A stretch of 64,000 nucleotides of DNA from Dyadobacter luticola (GCF_005860805.1 NZ_VCEJ01000005.1:124001-188000), one strand, 5' to 3'. Counted from the stretch's first letter, positions 43,723-52,823 are shown. Made by a program: numbers and translations. The notes: a model not told the origin generated them from the sequence alone.

Positions 43723-45108
43723 ATGAAAAAGTGGTTTACACTGCTTCGTCAGGCCGTGCGCGGTTCCGAAGAAAGTTTTACCGAAGGCAGCATCAATCGT
43801 GCCATATTTTTACTATCAGTACCCATGATCCTCGAAATGGTCATGGAATCGCTCTTTGCGGTTGTCGACATATTTTTTGTTTCAAAAGTAAGTACGGAAG
43901 CCGTCGCGACCGTCGGGCTGACCGAGTCGGTGATTACCTTAATGTACTCAGTAGCAATTGGTTTGAGCACTGCGGCTACGGCAACTGTCGCCCGCCGGAT
44001 CGGCGAGGGCAATCACACCCAGGCCAAGACCGCGATCGGTCAGGTCATTTTGATCTCACTTCTGATTTCGTCCGTCATCGCGGTGATCGGCGTAACATTT
44101 GCCAGCGACATTCTCAGGTTGATGGGTGCAGATGACAGTGTGATTAAAACCGGATCCAACTTTGCAAGGATCCAGTTTTTGAGCAGTCCGGTGGTGGTTT
44201 TACTCTACTCGCTGAGCGGTGCATTGCGTGGTGCTGGATCGGCGGCTACTGCCATGCGTTCGCTGATGATCGCCAATGGTTTCAACATGGTTTTGGGACC
44301 GCTTCTGATTTTCGGCGTAGGCCCTTTTCCTGAACTGGGCGTGACGGGCGCGGCAGTAGCCACGGCCATCGGGCGTTCGATAGGCGTTGGTTATCAGTTG
44401 TTTTCCTTGACCAAAGTAAACAAAATGCTCGCGCTTGCTTGGGAAGATCTTCGCCCGGATTCCGAAACCATCCGCAGTATCGTGAAGGTAGCGACCGGCG
44501 GGACCGTACAATTCCTGATCGGCTCCGCGAGCTGGATTTTCCTGACGCGTATCTTGTCAGGCTTCGGCAGCGATGTCGTGGCAGGTTACACCATCGCCAT
44601 CCGGGTCATTATGTTCACCTTACTGCCGGCCTGGGGATTAGCCAATGCCGCAGCAACATTGGTTGGACAAAACCTCGGCGCCGGAAAACCGGAAAGAGCA
44701 GAAGCATCCGTCTGGAAATGTGCCAGTTATAATTTGATTTTCCTGCTTGGCTTATCCGTATTCATGTTCATCGGCGCCGAAAGTATTATCAGCTGGTTTA
44801 GCAGCATTCCAAAAGTGGTCGAAACCGGCAAAACCGCGCTGCGTGTACTGTGCATGGGTTATGGATTTTACGCCTATGGGATGGTGGTGATCCAATCGCT
44901 GAATGGTGCAGGAGATACCAAAACGCCGACGGTCCTGAACCTGATCTGTTTCTGGACAATCCAGATTCCGTCAGCATATTTACTGGCAGTAATACTGGAA
45001 CTAGGCCCGATAGGCGTTTTTGCCGCCGTCCCGATTGCCGAATCGGCACTGGCGTTGCTGGGAATCTGGCGGTTCAGGGCTGGCGGGTGGAAGGCAGTGA
45101 AGGTGTGA
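43723..45108 (+). CDS. MATE family efflux transporter
   Basis: This 461-residue protein has about twelve membrane helices in two similar halves. Family stretches are LLSVPMILEMVMESLFAVVDIFFVSKV in the first helix pair, and GLANAAATLVGQNLGAGKPERAE and LNGAGDTKTPTVLNLI in the second half. MATE proteins expel cationic drugs or metabolites using sodium or proton gradients. The start is the ATG at 43723, 148 bases after a good promoter. The metallo-beta-lactamase gene follows 35 bases later and may share the transcript. Confidence 0.93.
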   Translation: MKKWFTLLRQAVRGSEESFTEGSINRAIFLLSVPMILEMVMESLFAVVDIFFVSKVSTEAVATVGLTESVITLMYSVAIGLSTAATATVARRIGEGNHTQAKTAIGQVILISLLISSVIAVIGVTFASDILRLMGADDSVIKTGSNFARIQFLSSPVVVLLYSLSGALRGAGSAATAMRSLMIANGFNMVLGPLLIFGVGPFPELGVTGAAVATAIGRSIGVGYQLFSLTKVNKMLALAWEDLRPDSETIRSIVKVATGGTVQFLIGSASWIFLTRILSGFGSDVVAGYTIAIRVIMFTLLPAWGLANAAATLVGQNLGAGKPERAEASVWKCASYNLIFLLGLSVFMFIGAESIISWFSSIPKVVETGKTALRVLCMGYGFYAYGMVVIQSLNGAGDTKTPTVLNLICFWTIQIPSAYLLAVILELGPIGVFAAVPIAESALALLGIWRFRAGGWKAVKV

Positions 45109-45143
45109 GAGGCAATTCCCTCAACTTTTCTAACTTTACAACC

Positions 45144-46526
45144 ATGAAAATCGAACAAATTTATACCGGCTGCCTGGCGCAAGGGGCTTATTTTATTGTT
45201 TCTGAAGGCGAGGCGGCGGTGATTGATCCTTTGCGGGAGGTGGAACCTTACATTCAGAAGGCGGCGAAGATCGGGGCGAAGATTAAGTATGTGTTTGAAA
45301 CCCATTTTCATGCGGATTTTGTGTCCGGGCATTTGGATTTGTCCGAAAAAACCGGCGCGGAGATCATTTACGGCCCGAATGCGAAAACCGGTTTTAAGGC
45401 GCACATAGCTACGGATGGCGAGGAATTTCAGTTGGGAAATATTAAAATCAAGGCGCTGCATACGCCGGGGCATACATTGGAATCGACGAGCTATCTGCTG
45501 GTCGATTCCGATGGTAAGCCGAATGCGCTTTTTAGCGGGGATACTTTGTTCATCGGCGACGTCGGCCGGCCTGATCTGGCACAGAAATGTGACCTGACAA
45601 TGGAAGACCTGGCTGGAATGTTATATGACAGTTTACGGTCGAAAATTATGACGCTGCCTGATAATGTGATCGTTTATCCGGCGCACGGTGCGGGCTCGGC
45701 CTGCGGTAAAAATATGAGTAAGGAAACTTCCGATACGCTGGGTAATCAGAAGCTTTTCAATTACGCTTTACGAGCGGATATGACCAAGGAAGAATTTGTG
45801 AAAGAAGTCACCGAGGGTTTGACCGAGCCCCCGCAATATTTCCCCGAAAATGTAAAAATGAACCGCGACGGTTATGAAAGCATCGACGACGTGCTGGAAC
45901 GCGGCGATCAGGCGCTCTCGGCGGAAGCATTTGAGGCGAAAGCCAATAATTCTGGTGCTTTGCTGCTCGATACGCGAAAGGCCTCAGACTTTGCAAAAGG
46001 CTTTATTCCTAATTCTATCAACATTGGCATGGATGGCAGTTTCGCTCCGTGGGTCGGGGCGCTAATTCCGGATTTGAAACAAAACTTGCTGATTATTACC
46101 GATCCCGGAAAAGAAGAAGAAGTCATCACAAGGCTCGCCCGCGTCGGCTATGATCATACGATCGGTTTTTTAAATGGCGGTTTCGAAACCTGGGAAAAGG
46201 CTGGCAAAGAAATAGATCAGGTCGAATCTGTAAGTGCAGAGGCTTTTGCAGAGAGATTCAAATCTGGTCAACTGGAAGTCATCGACGTCCGAAAAGCCAC
46301 AGAATTCGAAACCGGTCACATTCAAGGAGCCAAAAACCTGCCCCTCGACTACATCAACGACCTGATGCCCGAATTTCCAAAAGACAAAACCCTCTACATC
46401 CAATGCGCCGGCGGCTACCGCTCCATGATCGCCGCCTCCATCCTAAAATCACGCGGCATTGATGATGTCGTGAATATCGACGGAGGATTTGGAGCTGTTT
46501 CGAAGACTGCGGTGCCGGTTTCTTAG
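45144..46526 (+). CDS. metallo-beta-lactamase fold hydrolase with two rhodanese domains
   Basis: This 460-residue protein has an ETHE1/persulfide-dioxygenase-like beta-lactamase domain with THFHADFVSGH (H54, H56, D58), HTPGHTLES and GDVGRPDL. Two rhodanese domains follow. The second has the catalytic loop QCAGGYRS (C421), while the first has ITDPGKEEE in that place, with no cysteine. Relatives oxidise glutathione- or bacillithiol-persulfide and move sulfur from sulfide or thiosulfate. I start at 45144 because the longer frame (from 44850) only overlaps the MATE gene. DinB-type thiol transferase at 62748 hints at bacillithiol, but the link is speculative. Confidence 0.9.
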   Translation: MKIEQIYTGCLAQGAYFIVSEGEAAVIDPLREVEPYIQKAAKIGAKIKYVFETHFHADFVSGHLDLSEKTGAEIIYGPNAKTGFKAHIATDGEEFQLGNIKIKALHTPGHTLESTSYLLVDSDGKPNALFSGDTLFIGDVGRPDLAQKCDLTMEDLAGMLYDSLRSKIMTLPDNVIVYPAHGAGSACGKNMSKETSDTLGNQKLFNYALRADMTKEEFVKEVTEGLTEPPQYFPENVKMNRDGYESIDDVLERGDQALSAEAFEAKANNSGALLLDTRKASDFAKGFIPNSINIGMDGSFAPWVGALIPDLKQNLLIITDPGKEEEVITRLARVGYDHTIGFLNGGFETWEKAGKEIDQVESVSAEAFAERFKSGQLEVIDVRKATEFETGHIQGAKNLPLDYINDLMPEFPKDKTLYIQCAGGYRSMIAASILKSRGIDDVVNIDGGFGAVSKTAVPVS

Positions 46527-46606
46527 GTTTAGCAAATATTTAAGATAACTAGTCTCGCGCAGATCTGCGATAGTTTTATGGCAGAAGGCTTACCTATAAC
46601 CCCTGA

Positions 46607-47350
46607 CTATAACTTCTTCGAAATCAAATACAACTGCTCGTCGCCCAGCGAAAAAGGATCGGCTTCAAGGTTTGCAAATGTGCCCGTCACCTGCAAGCCT
46701 GCACATTCGAACATATAAGTAATCTCGGAAAGCGTGTAAATGTGCTGGCGTACCTGATGCGTGACTTTTTCACTGCCCGAAATAAATGTCTGCTCCGCTT
46801 CAATATACCCTTCCTCCGGCCGGTAATCGTTTTCGGCGAGGTACGTAATGTCATCTTTTACGGGCATCCAGTTTCTCGTCTGGAAGTTGGGCAAGATACT
46901 TTCCGCCAGATTTTCTGTATGAATCGCGAAATAACCGCCTGGTTTTAAAGCATTTGCTACTTGATTAATAAACTGCTGCATCTCCTTCCTTGGAAAAAAA
47001 CTGAAACTATTCCCAAAGCAATATGCCGCGTCGAAAGCATTTTCCGGCAGGTTATAACCCAGTATATCCGCGCAAATCACATCAATGTTCAGATTCTCTG
47101 AATCAGCAGCATTGCTCAGTTCTTCACAATATTCTGACGAAATATCAATGCAGGTCACTGCACAGCCAGTCTCCGAAAGCGGGATCGCATGCCGCCCATA
47201 CCCCGACAAAACATCCAGGACTTTGCTTCCTTCCCCGATTTCCAGCACATCCGCCAGAAAATCAACCTCATAATCCGTGTACTCTTCATCCTGGTGCAAT
47301 TTCCAGGCGCGCTGCGGAAGTCCTTTAAAATAAGAATGGTACCAGGCCAA
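46607..47350 (-). CDS. class I SAM-dependent methyltransferase
   Basis: This 247-residue protein has the SAM-binding motif KVLDVLSGYGRHAIPLSETG (motif I, with the D and glycine residues), the acidic residue ending strand 2 (VTCIDISSEYCEEL), IDVICADI and a motif-post I AYCFGNSFSFF. The C-terminal half has lipocalin-like strands. The start is TTG at 47350; no in-frame ATG or GTG lies just upstream, while a TATTTTTG -7 box lies 24 bases before it. The substrate is unknown. It follows the metal locus on the same strand but is probably separate. Confidence 0.88.
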   Translation of the reverse strand: MAWYHSYFKGLPQRAWKLHQDEEYTDYEVDFLADVLEIGEGSKVLDVLSGYGRHAIPLSETGCAVTCIDISSEYCEELSNAADSENLNIDVICADILGYNLPENAFDAAYCFGNSFSFFPRKEMQQFINQVANALKPGGYFAIHTENLAESILPNFQTRNWMPVKDDITYLAENDYRPEEGYIEAEQTFISGSEKVTHQVRQHIYTLSEITYMFECAGLQVTGTFANLEADPFSLGDEQLYLISKKL

Positions 47351-47395
47351 AATCGGGTGCGTTAAATGAGCCGCAAAAATAGTGAAAACCCGTCG

Positions 47396-48802
47396 CTACA
47401 TCTTCATCAGCCCCGGAGTTATGCGCAGATACACCTGGCCGGAAAGCGGCGTTTTGCCATACTCGGATTTCAGGAGATCGTCGATCGCGTAAATCCCAAC
47501 CTGCCCGCCAGCCTGTAAAATGGTGTTTTTGAATGTTAGCAGCTGCCTGTTCAACCCCAGCGAAAACTGGGATATCCGGAACGGATCTTCAACGATCACG
47601 TCTATAAACCTGAGACCCAGTTCCTCAACACTTTTCTGGACCCACTCATACCGGCCGTAAACTGACCATTTGTCAAGCTGTAAATTGGATTCGAGCAGCA
47701 CCGAATTTTCCTTGTGATGGTCGCCTGAATTGTTCAGTCCCCAGGCAAGCGTGGAGGAAATCCATTTATTTTTTCCACCCAGCTGTGCCGAATGTTGCAC
47801 GGAAGCCGTAGTCCGGTTCACATTTTCATCAGGCCGCAAACGCTCCGGACTTTTGATAAAACCCCTTGAAACCTGCATCGCCCAGTTGGCGGAAGGATTG
47901 AACAGCAGGCGGTAACTGTATGAATCAAAGCGCATTTTGTCAAAATTAAAGCGGTTTTCATCAGGCTCGCGACCCGTAAAAGATGAACCTTCCAGCTTGA
48001 ATTTTCCATATCTGACGCCCGCAGTCACAACGCCAAAAGTAATGTGGGTTGCGTCCTGCCAGTGATGTCCCAAAACCGCATCCGGATTATTGAATGCCGA
48101 CATCCGATGCATAAAAGCGGTCGGCCCCAGGGCAGGCTCGCCGGGGTAACCGGCATAAACCGTCAGGTCTATTTGATCATTAATCCTTTGGGTATAGGCG
48201 ACGGACAGCTCAGAAACCAGATCGTGCGGGTGCTGACGATTGACCAGCGGGCTGCCTTTCCAGCTCTCGCCGGATTGGAACAACAGGGGATAACCCGCGC
48301 CGCCATCGGTAAGCCTGTCCAGTGAAACCATCGCCCGAATGTTTAGCAAACCATTTTTCCCGACCTGTCTTTGCGCCATGCCCATCAGCCAGTTAGGCGC
48401 ACTGATTTTCGCAGAACTTCCCAGCAGGTTTTTGTTATTGAAGTTCTGCGAAGTATATCGGAGAAAAAGACTTCCATGCAGCATGTAATTCCACTTTTTG
48501 CCGTGCTTCATATAAGCATACATTGGCGTCGCGTCCGGCTGCCAGCCTGTGCCTGAGCCGTTTCGCGTCATAGGAAGGCTTAGGGAAAAACTATGCGTCA
48601 TGTGCATGCCGGTATGCGCAGGACTTTTACCGTGATCCATGTGCTGCATATCTTCACCAGCTGCCTTTGTTTGAGGCATTTGGTGCATTTCATGATCGAC
48701 AGAATCTTTGGCAGGTGCCGGATGATGCTCGTGCTGCGCGGCAACTTTGGTGAATGCAGTTGCAAGGGCGATCACGAAGGCCGCCCGGAGAAATGATGTC
48801 AT
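47396..48802 (-). CDS. histidine/methionine-rich outer-membrane protein of the metal locus
   Basis: This 468-residue protein has a signal peptide (MTSFLRAAFVIALATAFTKVAAQ), a soluble N-terminal stretch rich in His and Met (HEHHPAP, HEMHQMPQ, MQHMDHG, HTGMHMTHSF) and a barrel-like remainder with many alternating strands and aromatic ends. The His/Met-rich stretch is the kind that binds copper or silver. I do not recognise a named family beyond Bacteroidota outer-membrane proteins found with copper genes. The ATG at 48802 was chosen because it gives a good signal peptide. It is the last gene of the metal operon, 20 bases after the HMA gene. Confidence 0.75.
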   Translation of the reverse strand: MTSFLRAAFVIALATAFTKVAAQHEHHPAPAKDSVDHEMHQMPQTKAAGEDMQHMDHGKSPAHTGMHMTHSFSLSLPMTRNGSGTGWQPDATPMYAYMKHGKKWNYMLHGSLFLRYTSQNFNNKNLLGSSAKISAPNWLMGMAQRQVGKNGLLNIRAMVSLDRLTDGGAGYPLLFQSGESWKGSPLVNRQHPHDLVSELSVAYTQRINDQIDLTVYAGYPGEPALGPTAFMHRMSAFNNPDAVLGHHWQDATHITFGVVTAGVRYGKFKLEGSSFTGREPDENRFNFDKMRFDSYSYRLLFNPSANWAMQVSRGFIKSPERLRPDENVNRTTASVQHSAQLGGKNKWISSTLAWGLNNSGDHHKENSVLLESNLQLDKWSVYGRYEWVQKSVEELGLRFIDVIVEDPFRISQFSLGLNRQLLTFKNTILQAGGQVGIYAIDDLLKSEYGKTPLSGQVYLRITPGLMKM

Positions 48803-48822
48803 GATGAAGTGTAATTTGTTTT

Positions 48823-49164
48823 TTAATGCTTCGCCGCCGATTTCCTGCAACATTCCGGCAGTTTATCGTGCGCTTTCTGATTGGCAATCAGCTCGTTCGC
48901 ATCGTAGCCGGTATTGATGATCGTAGCCTTGATCGCCTCAGGAGTCGTTTTATTTGGGTTGTATTTAACCGTCACGACTTTATCTTTCAAATCCAGATTC
49001 GATTCCTTTACACCTTTTGAGAGGCCGAGGTTACGTTCGATGCGCTCTTTACACATCTCGCAGATCGCCGAAGTTTTGATTTTGACTTCCTTATCGTCAC
49101 CGGCAAAGCTGCTGCTCATACCGATAAATAAAATAGCTAGAAGAGATAAGATGATATTTTTCAC
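48823..49164 (-). CDS. exported HMA-domain (heavy-metal-associated) protein
   Basis: This 113-residue protein has a signal peptide (MKNIILSLLAILFIGMSSSFAG) and one ferredoxin-like HMA domain with the metal site AICEMCKERIER (Cys-x-x-Cys), followed by PECCRKSAAKH at the C-terminus. It is a secreted CopZ/MerP-like metal carrier, probably in the periplasm. The extra CC pair near the end could bind a second ion. It lies within the metal operon with 20-base gaps on both sides. Confidence 0.88.
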   Translation of the reverse strand: MKNIILSLLAILFIGMSSSFAGDDKEVKIKTSAICEMCKERIERNLGLSKGVKESNLDLKDKVVTVKYNPNKTTPEAIKATIINTGYDANELIANQKAHDKLPECCRKSAAKH

Positions 49165-49185
49165 GATACTGATTTTTAAGTTATG

Positions 49186-49428
49186 TTAATGTGTATGTCC
49201 GGTAGAGTCGCCTTCCGTCATCGCTAGTTCCTGTAATTCCATCTTGCAAATCGGACATTTTCCCGCTTCTGCGTAAGTTTTGTCACCCTCACAATGCATC
49301 GGGCAGGCATATTTTTTCGCGCTTGCGGTGGTTGTCACGGTAGAGTCCGCCTTTTGTTCCGATTTGTCTCCGTTTCCTGAGCAGGCCGCTGCGAAAAGCA
49401 TGAGCGAAGCCAAAACCAATTTGTTCAT
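49186..49428 (-). CDS. small heavy-metal-binding lipoprotein
   Basis: This 80-residue protein has a lipoprotein signal (MNKLVLASLMLFAAAC) and one heavy-metal-binding domain with YACPMHCEG and GKCPICKMEL, the two Cys-containing knuckles of the HMBD family found in Cus/Czc adaptors and copper ATPases. A HTH tail ends the protein. The ATG at 49428 gives the lipobox a normal position; the longer frame adds six residues. It probably buffers copper in the periplasm. Confidence 0.85.
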   Translation of the reverse strand: MNKLVLASLMLFAAACSGNGDKSEQKADSTVTTTASAKKYACPMHCEGDKTYAEAGKCPICKMELQELAMTEGDSTGHTH

Positions 49429-49459
49429 TTTGAAGGTTTTATACATGATAAAATAAAGT

Positions 49460-50035
49460 TTATGAAAAACTGCCGACCTTATCCAGTGCTTTTCTGGACA
49501 TGTTATTTTTCTTAAAATCTCCCGGCGTCATCCCGGTCACTTTTTTGAACTGGTTACTCAAATGCGCAGTGCTGCTGTATGAAAGCCGCCAGGCCATTTC
49601 GCTCAATGTCAGTTCGTTGTATGACAGCCACTCTTTTACTTTTTCCACTTTCTGGGCGATGATATAATGCTCGATCGTCTGCCCGGTCTCCGACGAAAAC
49701 AAATTGCTGAGATAAGAATATTCGTAACCGATTTTTTCTGACAGATAATCCGAAAAATTCATCTGGGCAGGCTTGTTGCCTTTCAGGTTCTGCACCTCCT
49801 CAATGATCAGCGTCTTAATGTTCTCCACAAGCGCAAGTCTTCGGTCATCCAGCAGTTCGAAACCATTGGTAATCAGCGCAGGTTTCACTTCTTTCAATTT
49901 TTCCGAATCAATATCTTCCACAGTCTCTACCTCACCCAGTTCCACCGATTTCAGCTGAATTCCCAAATTTTCCAGCTCCTCGCGGACCACTTTTTTGCAG
50001 CGGTCACACACCATATTTTTAATATATAACTTCAT
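49460..50035 (-). CDS. AraC family regulator with HMA-like metal-binding N-terminus
   Basis: This 191-residue protein begins with a ferredoxin-like HMA segment (LYIKNMVCDRCKKVV, C10 and C13; GIQLKSVELGEVE) of about 65 residues and ends with an AraC/XylS double helix-turn-helix (LSEMAWRLSYSSTAHLSNQFKKVTGMTPGDFKK). The middle part (FSDYLSEKIGYEYSYLSNLFSSETGQTIEHYI) is the first HTH. The combination is a plausible one-component metal sensor: the cysteine pair binds Cu(I) and the HTH pair binds direct repeats. Two such repeats with a 21-base period lie upstream of copZ and copA in this locus. That it binds them is my inference. Confidence 0.9.
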   Translation of the reverse strand: MKLYIKNMVCDRCKKVVREELENLGIQLKSVELGEVETVEDIDSEKLKEVKPALITNGFELLDDRRLALVENIKTLIIEEVQNLKGNKPAQMNFSDYLSEKIGYEYSYLSNLFSSETGQTIEHYIIAQKVEKVKEWLSYNELTLSEMAWRLSYSSTAHLSNQFKKVTGMTPGDFKKNNMSRKALDKVGSFS

Positions 50036-50059
50036 TTTCGGGTCCGATTTGACTTAGGG

Positions 50060-52285
50060 TTACCTGATAATTTTATAACGTATTCCGGCGTAAATCATTC
50101 GCCCAACCACCGGTCCCCAGGCCATCCCCGCATCGAAATGTTGCCCAAATGGCTCGCTGGCACCCATAATCGGGTTTTTCTGCCTGAAGTTTGCCAGGTT
50201 TTCGCCACCCAGGTACACATCCCATTTTGGAAAAGTCCGTGTGATCTGCGCATTGAAATTATAGAAAGCTGGCGACATGGTCGATGGCAAACTGGCTGGC
50301 GCGTGGTGATCGGCGACGGTGCCCATGTACGGAATCCGGCGTTTTCCGTTCCACTGCGTCGTGAAATCGAACTTCCATTTATCGTAGGGCAGGGCGTAAC
50401 CGGCATTGAAAAGCACCCGGTCGCGGCTCACCATCATTCTCGGCAGCAACACATTCTCGTCCAGGTTATTACGCAATGTTTGTTTTACATCAAAAAGCCG
50501 GTAAGCCAGTTTTAGTTCAAATCTTTTGATAGGCGTAAGGTTCGTCTCGACCTGAAAACTGTTGGCATAAGCCTTGCCCGACAAGTTGTAAAATTGAATG
50601 TAACGCGGGTCTTCCAAATCTGCAACCAGCTGATTCTCAAAGTTTGTCCGATAAAAATCCGCGATCAGGTTACCTTTCATTTCACCAATGTTAAATTCCT
50701 GGGTCAGGCTCCCGCCGAAATTCCAGGAAACCTCGGGCCGGATACTTTCGCGGAACAAAACCGTCCTTGAACTGACCAGGTTACCATAATATTCCGCCAG
50801 CGGATTAGCCACCCTGAAACCCTTTCCTGCCGACGCCCGCAATGTGGTCTGGTCGGTCAGATTGTATTTCAAATGCAGCCGCGGCGTCCACTGCGTGCCG
50901 TACAAATTGTGAAAATCGACCCGGCCACCCGCTACGAGCACAAATTTATCAAGCGCATTGTAAGTGTATTCGAAAAATGCCCCCGGCACCGACTCGTTTC
51001 TTTTGAGTATAATGTTCCGGTAATGTTCATCATAATTATCGAGCAAATAACTCAAACCGGCTTTATAGGAATGATTTGTGTTACCGATAATCGATTGGTA
51101 AATCAGGTTTCCGTAAAGCGTTTTTTGCTTTCCATCGTAGTTATTTTGTCCAAAATAGGATTTGGAATCATGCAGCGAGGCATTCAAAATAAACCCTAAA
51201 CCCTTATAAGGCTGGTCCGGAAAAAGTCGTGCGATTTTGGAGAAGAACTCATATCGGTTCACATTCGCGCCAAAACCATAAGCTTGGGTGGAGCCTTTCA
51301 TTTCTTTTACAAAATCCTTTTGTCCACCGAGCCGGTCTTCATGCAAGGCTTTTACACCAAACTGCGCCATCAGTTTTTCGCCCTGATATTTCCAGCGATT
51401 GAGCACATTGAACTGCGTATAAAGCGGCATATCCAGAAATCCGTCACCATTTTTATCCACCCGGTTTCGCAATGTACTGCTGTGCGTGAGCAGGCCGGTA
51501 CTCCACTTTTTATTCAGCTGATGCGCGAGATTCAGGTTCACTTCCGCGCGGCCAAAATTGTTTATATACGTATTCAAGTATAACTTTTCACGCGTATCCG
51601 GCTTCTGCAATTCCACATTGATTTGCCCTGTCATCGACTCGTAGCCATTCACCACCGAACCCGCACCTTTGCCAATATCGATGGATTGAATCCAGGTTCC
51701 AGGAATAAAATTCAGTCCGAATGTGGATGCCAAGCCGCGGATCGCCGGGATATTTTCTGTGTTGGTTTGAATGTACGTGCCGCTCAATCCCAGCATTTGG
51801 ATTTGCTTCGAGCCCGTCACGGCATCGCTATACGAGACGGAAACGGAGGCATTGGTTTCGAAACTTTCGGACAAGTTGCAGCAGGCGGCTTTTGCTAGCG
51901 CGCGGGTCGTGATCAGCTCGGTCTGGTGCGGATTCAGCCGGTCGATGGAGCTGGAACTACCCCGGACTGTCACTTCACCAAGTGTTTGATCGTTTTGTAA
52001 AACGATTTGTAGTTCACTTTCCGAGCCGATTTTCACGGTATCATTTCGAAAGCCTACAAAGCTGATGACCAGCAAATTGGACTGCGCCGATCTTGGAATA
52101 TTGAATTTCCCTGCCGAATCGGAAGCCGTAGCCTGCGAGGTGCCTGACCAGTAAATGTTGGCGCCGGTGATCGGTTTAAGATCTTTGGTGCCAGCTACCT
52201 GCCCGTTGACGGTCCCGGAAATGCGCTGCGCTGAAAGTGACAGGGAGCTCAAAATGAGAAATCCCCATGTCAGGTACTGCTTCAT
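50060..52285 (-). CDS. TonB-dependent receptor of the metal locus
   Basis: This 741-residue outer-membrane receptor has a signal peptide (MKQYLTWGFLILSSLSLSAQ), a carboxypeptidase-like regulatory domain (ITGANIYWSGTSQATASD), a plug domain with KAACCNLSESFETNASV and GLSGTYIQTNTENIPAIRGLAS, and a 22-strand-type barrel. It uses TonB energy to move a ligand, here perhaps a metal complex. Its place in the copper locus suggests uptake or binding of copper or its chelates, but the ligand is not visible. The CC in the plug is noteworthy in a metal locus, though common in relatives. Confidence 0.92.
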   Translation of the reverse strand: MKQYLTWGFLILSSLSLSAQRISGTVNGQVAGTKDLKPITGANIYWSGTSQATASDSAGKFNIPRSAQSNLLVISFVGFRNDTVKIGSESELQIVLQNDQTLGEVTVRGSSSSIDRLNPHQTELITTRALAKAACCNLSESFETNASVSVSYSDAVTGSKQIQMLGLSGTYIQTNTENIPAIRGLASTFGLNFIPGTWIQSIDIGKGAGSVVNGYESMTGQINVELQKPDTREKLYLNTYINNFGRAEVNLNLAHQLNKKWSTGLLTHSSTLRNRVDKNGDGFLDMPLYTQFNVLNRWKYQGEKLMAQFGVKALHEDRLGGQKDFVKEMKGSTQAYGFGANVNRYEFFSKIARLFPDQPYKGLGFILNASLHDSKSYFGQNNYDGKQKTLYGNLIYQSIIGNTNHSYKAGLSYLLDNYDEHYRNIILKRNESVPGAFFEYTYNALDKFVLVAGGRVDFHNLYGTQWTPRLHLKYNLTDQTTLRASAGKGFRVANPLAEYYGNLVSSRTVLFRESIRPEVSWNFGGSLTQEFNIGEMKGNLIADFYRTNFENQLVADLEDPRYIQFYNLSGKAYANSFQVETNLTPIKRFELKLAYRLFDVKQTLRNNLDENVLLPRMMVSRDRVLFNAGYALPYDKWKFDFTTQWNGKRRIPYMGTVADHHAPASLPSTMSPAFYNFNAQITRTFPKWDVYLGGENLANFRQKNPIMGASEPFGQHFDAGMAWGPVVGRMIYAGIRYKIIR

Positions 52286-52317
52286 GATTTTTTTGATTCA
52301 TTGAAAAAAGAGTCCGG

Positions 52318-52337
52318 AGTAAATCGGGTGATTTACT
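52318..52337. repeat. 8-bp inverted repeat before the TonB-dependent receptor
   Basis: AGTAAATC-GGGT-GATTTACT is a perfect inverted repeat in the 76-base gap between the HYC_CC_PP-type gene and the receptor gene. It may be an operator or an mRNA hairpin setting operon stoichiometry. Confidence 0.5.
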
Positions 52338-52361
52338 TCAAGTGTCTGTTAATCAATGAGA

Positions 52362-52823
52362 TCAAATCAGGTAGGACTGGATAAAACAGCGCATACCTTT
52401 CCCATGAAACCGGGAAGAGAAGGATATGCCGGGAGAAAGTGACCTGGCGGATGGCAGTATCCACTCGGCATTAATAAATTGGTAGGATTTGACAGACCAG
52501 GGAATCAGATCGGCGAAAACCTTGATGAATGCTGCATTGAAATGTGCGCCGGAGGACACGACTTCCAGCTTTTCAAACTTCTGGTTTTCCTTGCAGCAGG
52601 CGGTTTTTTTGAAGAATGTGCCTTTCGATTCTTTCAGTTCTCTTGCTTTGGCGCAGCAGGAAGACATTTTTTTAGTGCCGGATGCCTCTTTGCTTTCCTG
52701 CGCAAACTGGACCGATTTCCCCCTGAACATGCACTCATGCTCGATAAACGCAAATCCGGTGCTGCTGAGCAGGACCAGGAGCGCCATAGAGACGGTGATG
52801 AGTTGGTGAAACCGGTTTTCCAT
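52362..52823 (-). CDS. HYC_CC_PP-type small Cys/His-rich exported protein
   Basis: This 153-residue protein has an N-terminal hydrophobic segment (LITVSMALLVLLSSTGFAF), then FIEHEC, SSCCAKAREL and TACCKEN, matching the layout of the poorly known HYC_CC_PP family found with copper and TonB genes in Bacteroidota. The His and Cys residues are likely to bind a metal. It starts 17 bases after the CopZ-like gene and precedes the TonB-dependent receptor gene, so it probably works with the receptor. The function is not known. Confidence 0.75.
   Translation of the reverse strand: MENRFHQLITVSMALLVLLSSTGFAFIEHECMFRGKSVQFAQESKEASGTKKMSSCCAKARELKESKGTFFKKTACCKENQKFEKLEVVSSGAHFNAAFIKVFADLIPWSVKSYQFINAEWILPSARSLSPGISFSSRFHGKGMRCFIQSYLI

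Noticed and set aside
44850..45143. N-terminal extension of the beta-lactamase/rhodanese frame
   Set aside because: The extra 98 codons overlap the MATE gene in another frame and have no similarity to the family; the ATG at 45144 matches family N-termini.
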